Origin: Pseudomonadota bacterium
Lineage (GTDB): Bacteria > Pseudomonadota > Alphaproteobacteria > Rhizobiales > Rhizobiaceae
NCBI GenBank assembly: GCA_023435335.1
Contig: JAEYRU010000212.1
Span: 1 to 14,823 of the forward strand
DNA: 14,823 nucleotides
Reading direction: 5' to 3'
Made by a program: the position numbers and the translations under genes. The notes beneath the pieces are model-generated. The model was not told the origin of the DNA, made no database searches, and saw only the letters and a program-made list of their open reading frames with translations. Positions within the stretch are counted from its first letter, which is position 1, and each line of letters opens with the position of its first letter. Below, piece by piece: positions 14,571-14,823 of the stretch.

Positions 14571-14823
14571 CGGCGCTATCCCAGCACATAGAGCGCGCGG
14601 CGCTGCCCCGGGCGGCGGTCAACGCAAAGCTGATCGCCCTGATCACCTCGGCAGCGGTGGCGTTCGCCGTGTTCCTGACCGGGTTCGTGGTGCGAGAACC
14701 TGCGCCCTACGAACTCTTCATGGCGGTGCTGATGCCCACCTGGGCGCTGTTCGGCCTGAAGGTTTCCCGCACCATCGTGCCCATGGCGGCATTGCTCATC
14801 CTCTTCGTCATCGGCGGCATGAT
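14567..14823 (+). CDS. O-antigen ligase/polymerase (Wzy/ExoQ-like) family protein, N-terminal part, cut by window end
   Basis: A reading frame open to the window end, of which 85 residues are visible. It starts at a TTG (14567-14569) that overlaps the TGA of the preceding gene as TTGA, with GGAAAA (14555-14560) six bases upstream, so translation is probably coupled. The visible part has a short basic cytosolic N-terminus and three hydrophobic segments (about 22-42, 49-63, 69-85). Membrane topology, the sequence EPAPYELFMAVL (44-55) and the position after a WcaJ-type transferase fit O-antigen ligase family polymerases in Rhizobiales EPS loci. The signature periplasmic loop lies beyond the window, so the family call is moderate. 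Confidence 0.65.
   Translation, partial: MTALSQHIERAALPRAAVNAKLIALITSAAVAFAVFLTGFVVREPAPYELFMAVLMPTWALFGLKVSRTIVPMAALLILFVIGGM

Noticed and set aside
1..14823. tRNA, rRNA, CRISPR array, insertion sequence, integrase or attachment site
   Set aside because: No cloverleaf-like segment, spaced direct-repeat array, transposase frame or terminal inverted repeat was seen on either strand.

Overview
The window looks like chromosomal DNA from a GC-rich alphaproteobacterium, most likely Hyphomicrobiales (Rhizobiales), perhaps a Mesorhizobium-like Phyllobacteriaceae. The basis is protein style and gene order: rplM-rpsI, agmatinase, short-type argC, heme A synthase and a DUF2842 protein, followed by an exopolysaccharide (EPS) locus. 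This placement comes from family knowledge, not a database search. I see no tRNA, rRNA, CRISPR, insertion sequence or phage gene.

Left part (1-6473), mostly housekeeping. A crotonase-fold acyl-CoA enzyme and a PaaI-type thioesterase form a two-gene unit (69-1437). A gene-poor 490-base stretch follows (1438-1929). It holds a possible small membrane peptide on the minus strand, AT-rich DNA, a near-consensus sigma-70 promoter and a structured rplM leader. L13 and S9 are translationally coupled and end in a textbook terminator. Agmatinase and ArgC follow on the plus strand. The minus-strand heme A synthase converges on argC, and the DUF2842 gene diverges from it.

Right part (6475-14823), a surface-polysaccharide locus. 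It runs: a polysaccharide deacetylase (minus), a CelD-like GNAT acyltransferase (plus), a Wzz/GumC-type chain-length protein with a degenerate kinase-like tail (minus), then a plus-strand run of a small OPX export lipoprotein, a GT4 glycosyltransferase, a polyprenyl-phosphate hexose-1-phosphate transferase and the start of an O-antigen ligase/polymerase-like protein cut by the window end. Together these describe a Wzx/Wzy-style pathway. The first sugar is put on undecaprenyl phosphate, GT4 extends it, the Wzy-like protein polymerises, the Wzz-like protein sets length, OPX exports, and the acyltransferase and deacetylase may decorate the polymer. No flippase is visible.

I see no clearly new system. 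The best leads are the terminator-like hairpin in the rplM leader, the loss of the Walker A lysine in the chain-length protein, and a crotonase without the hydratase glutamates.
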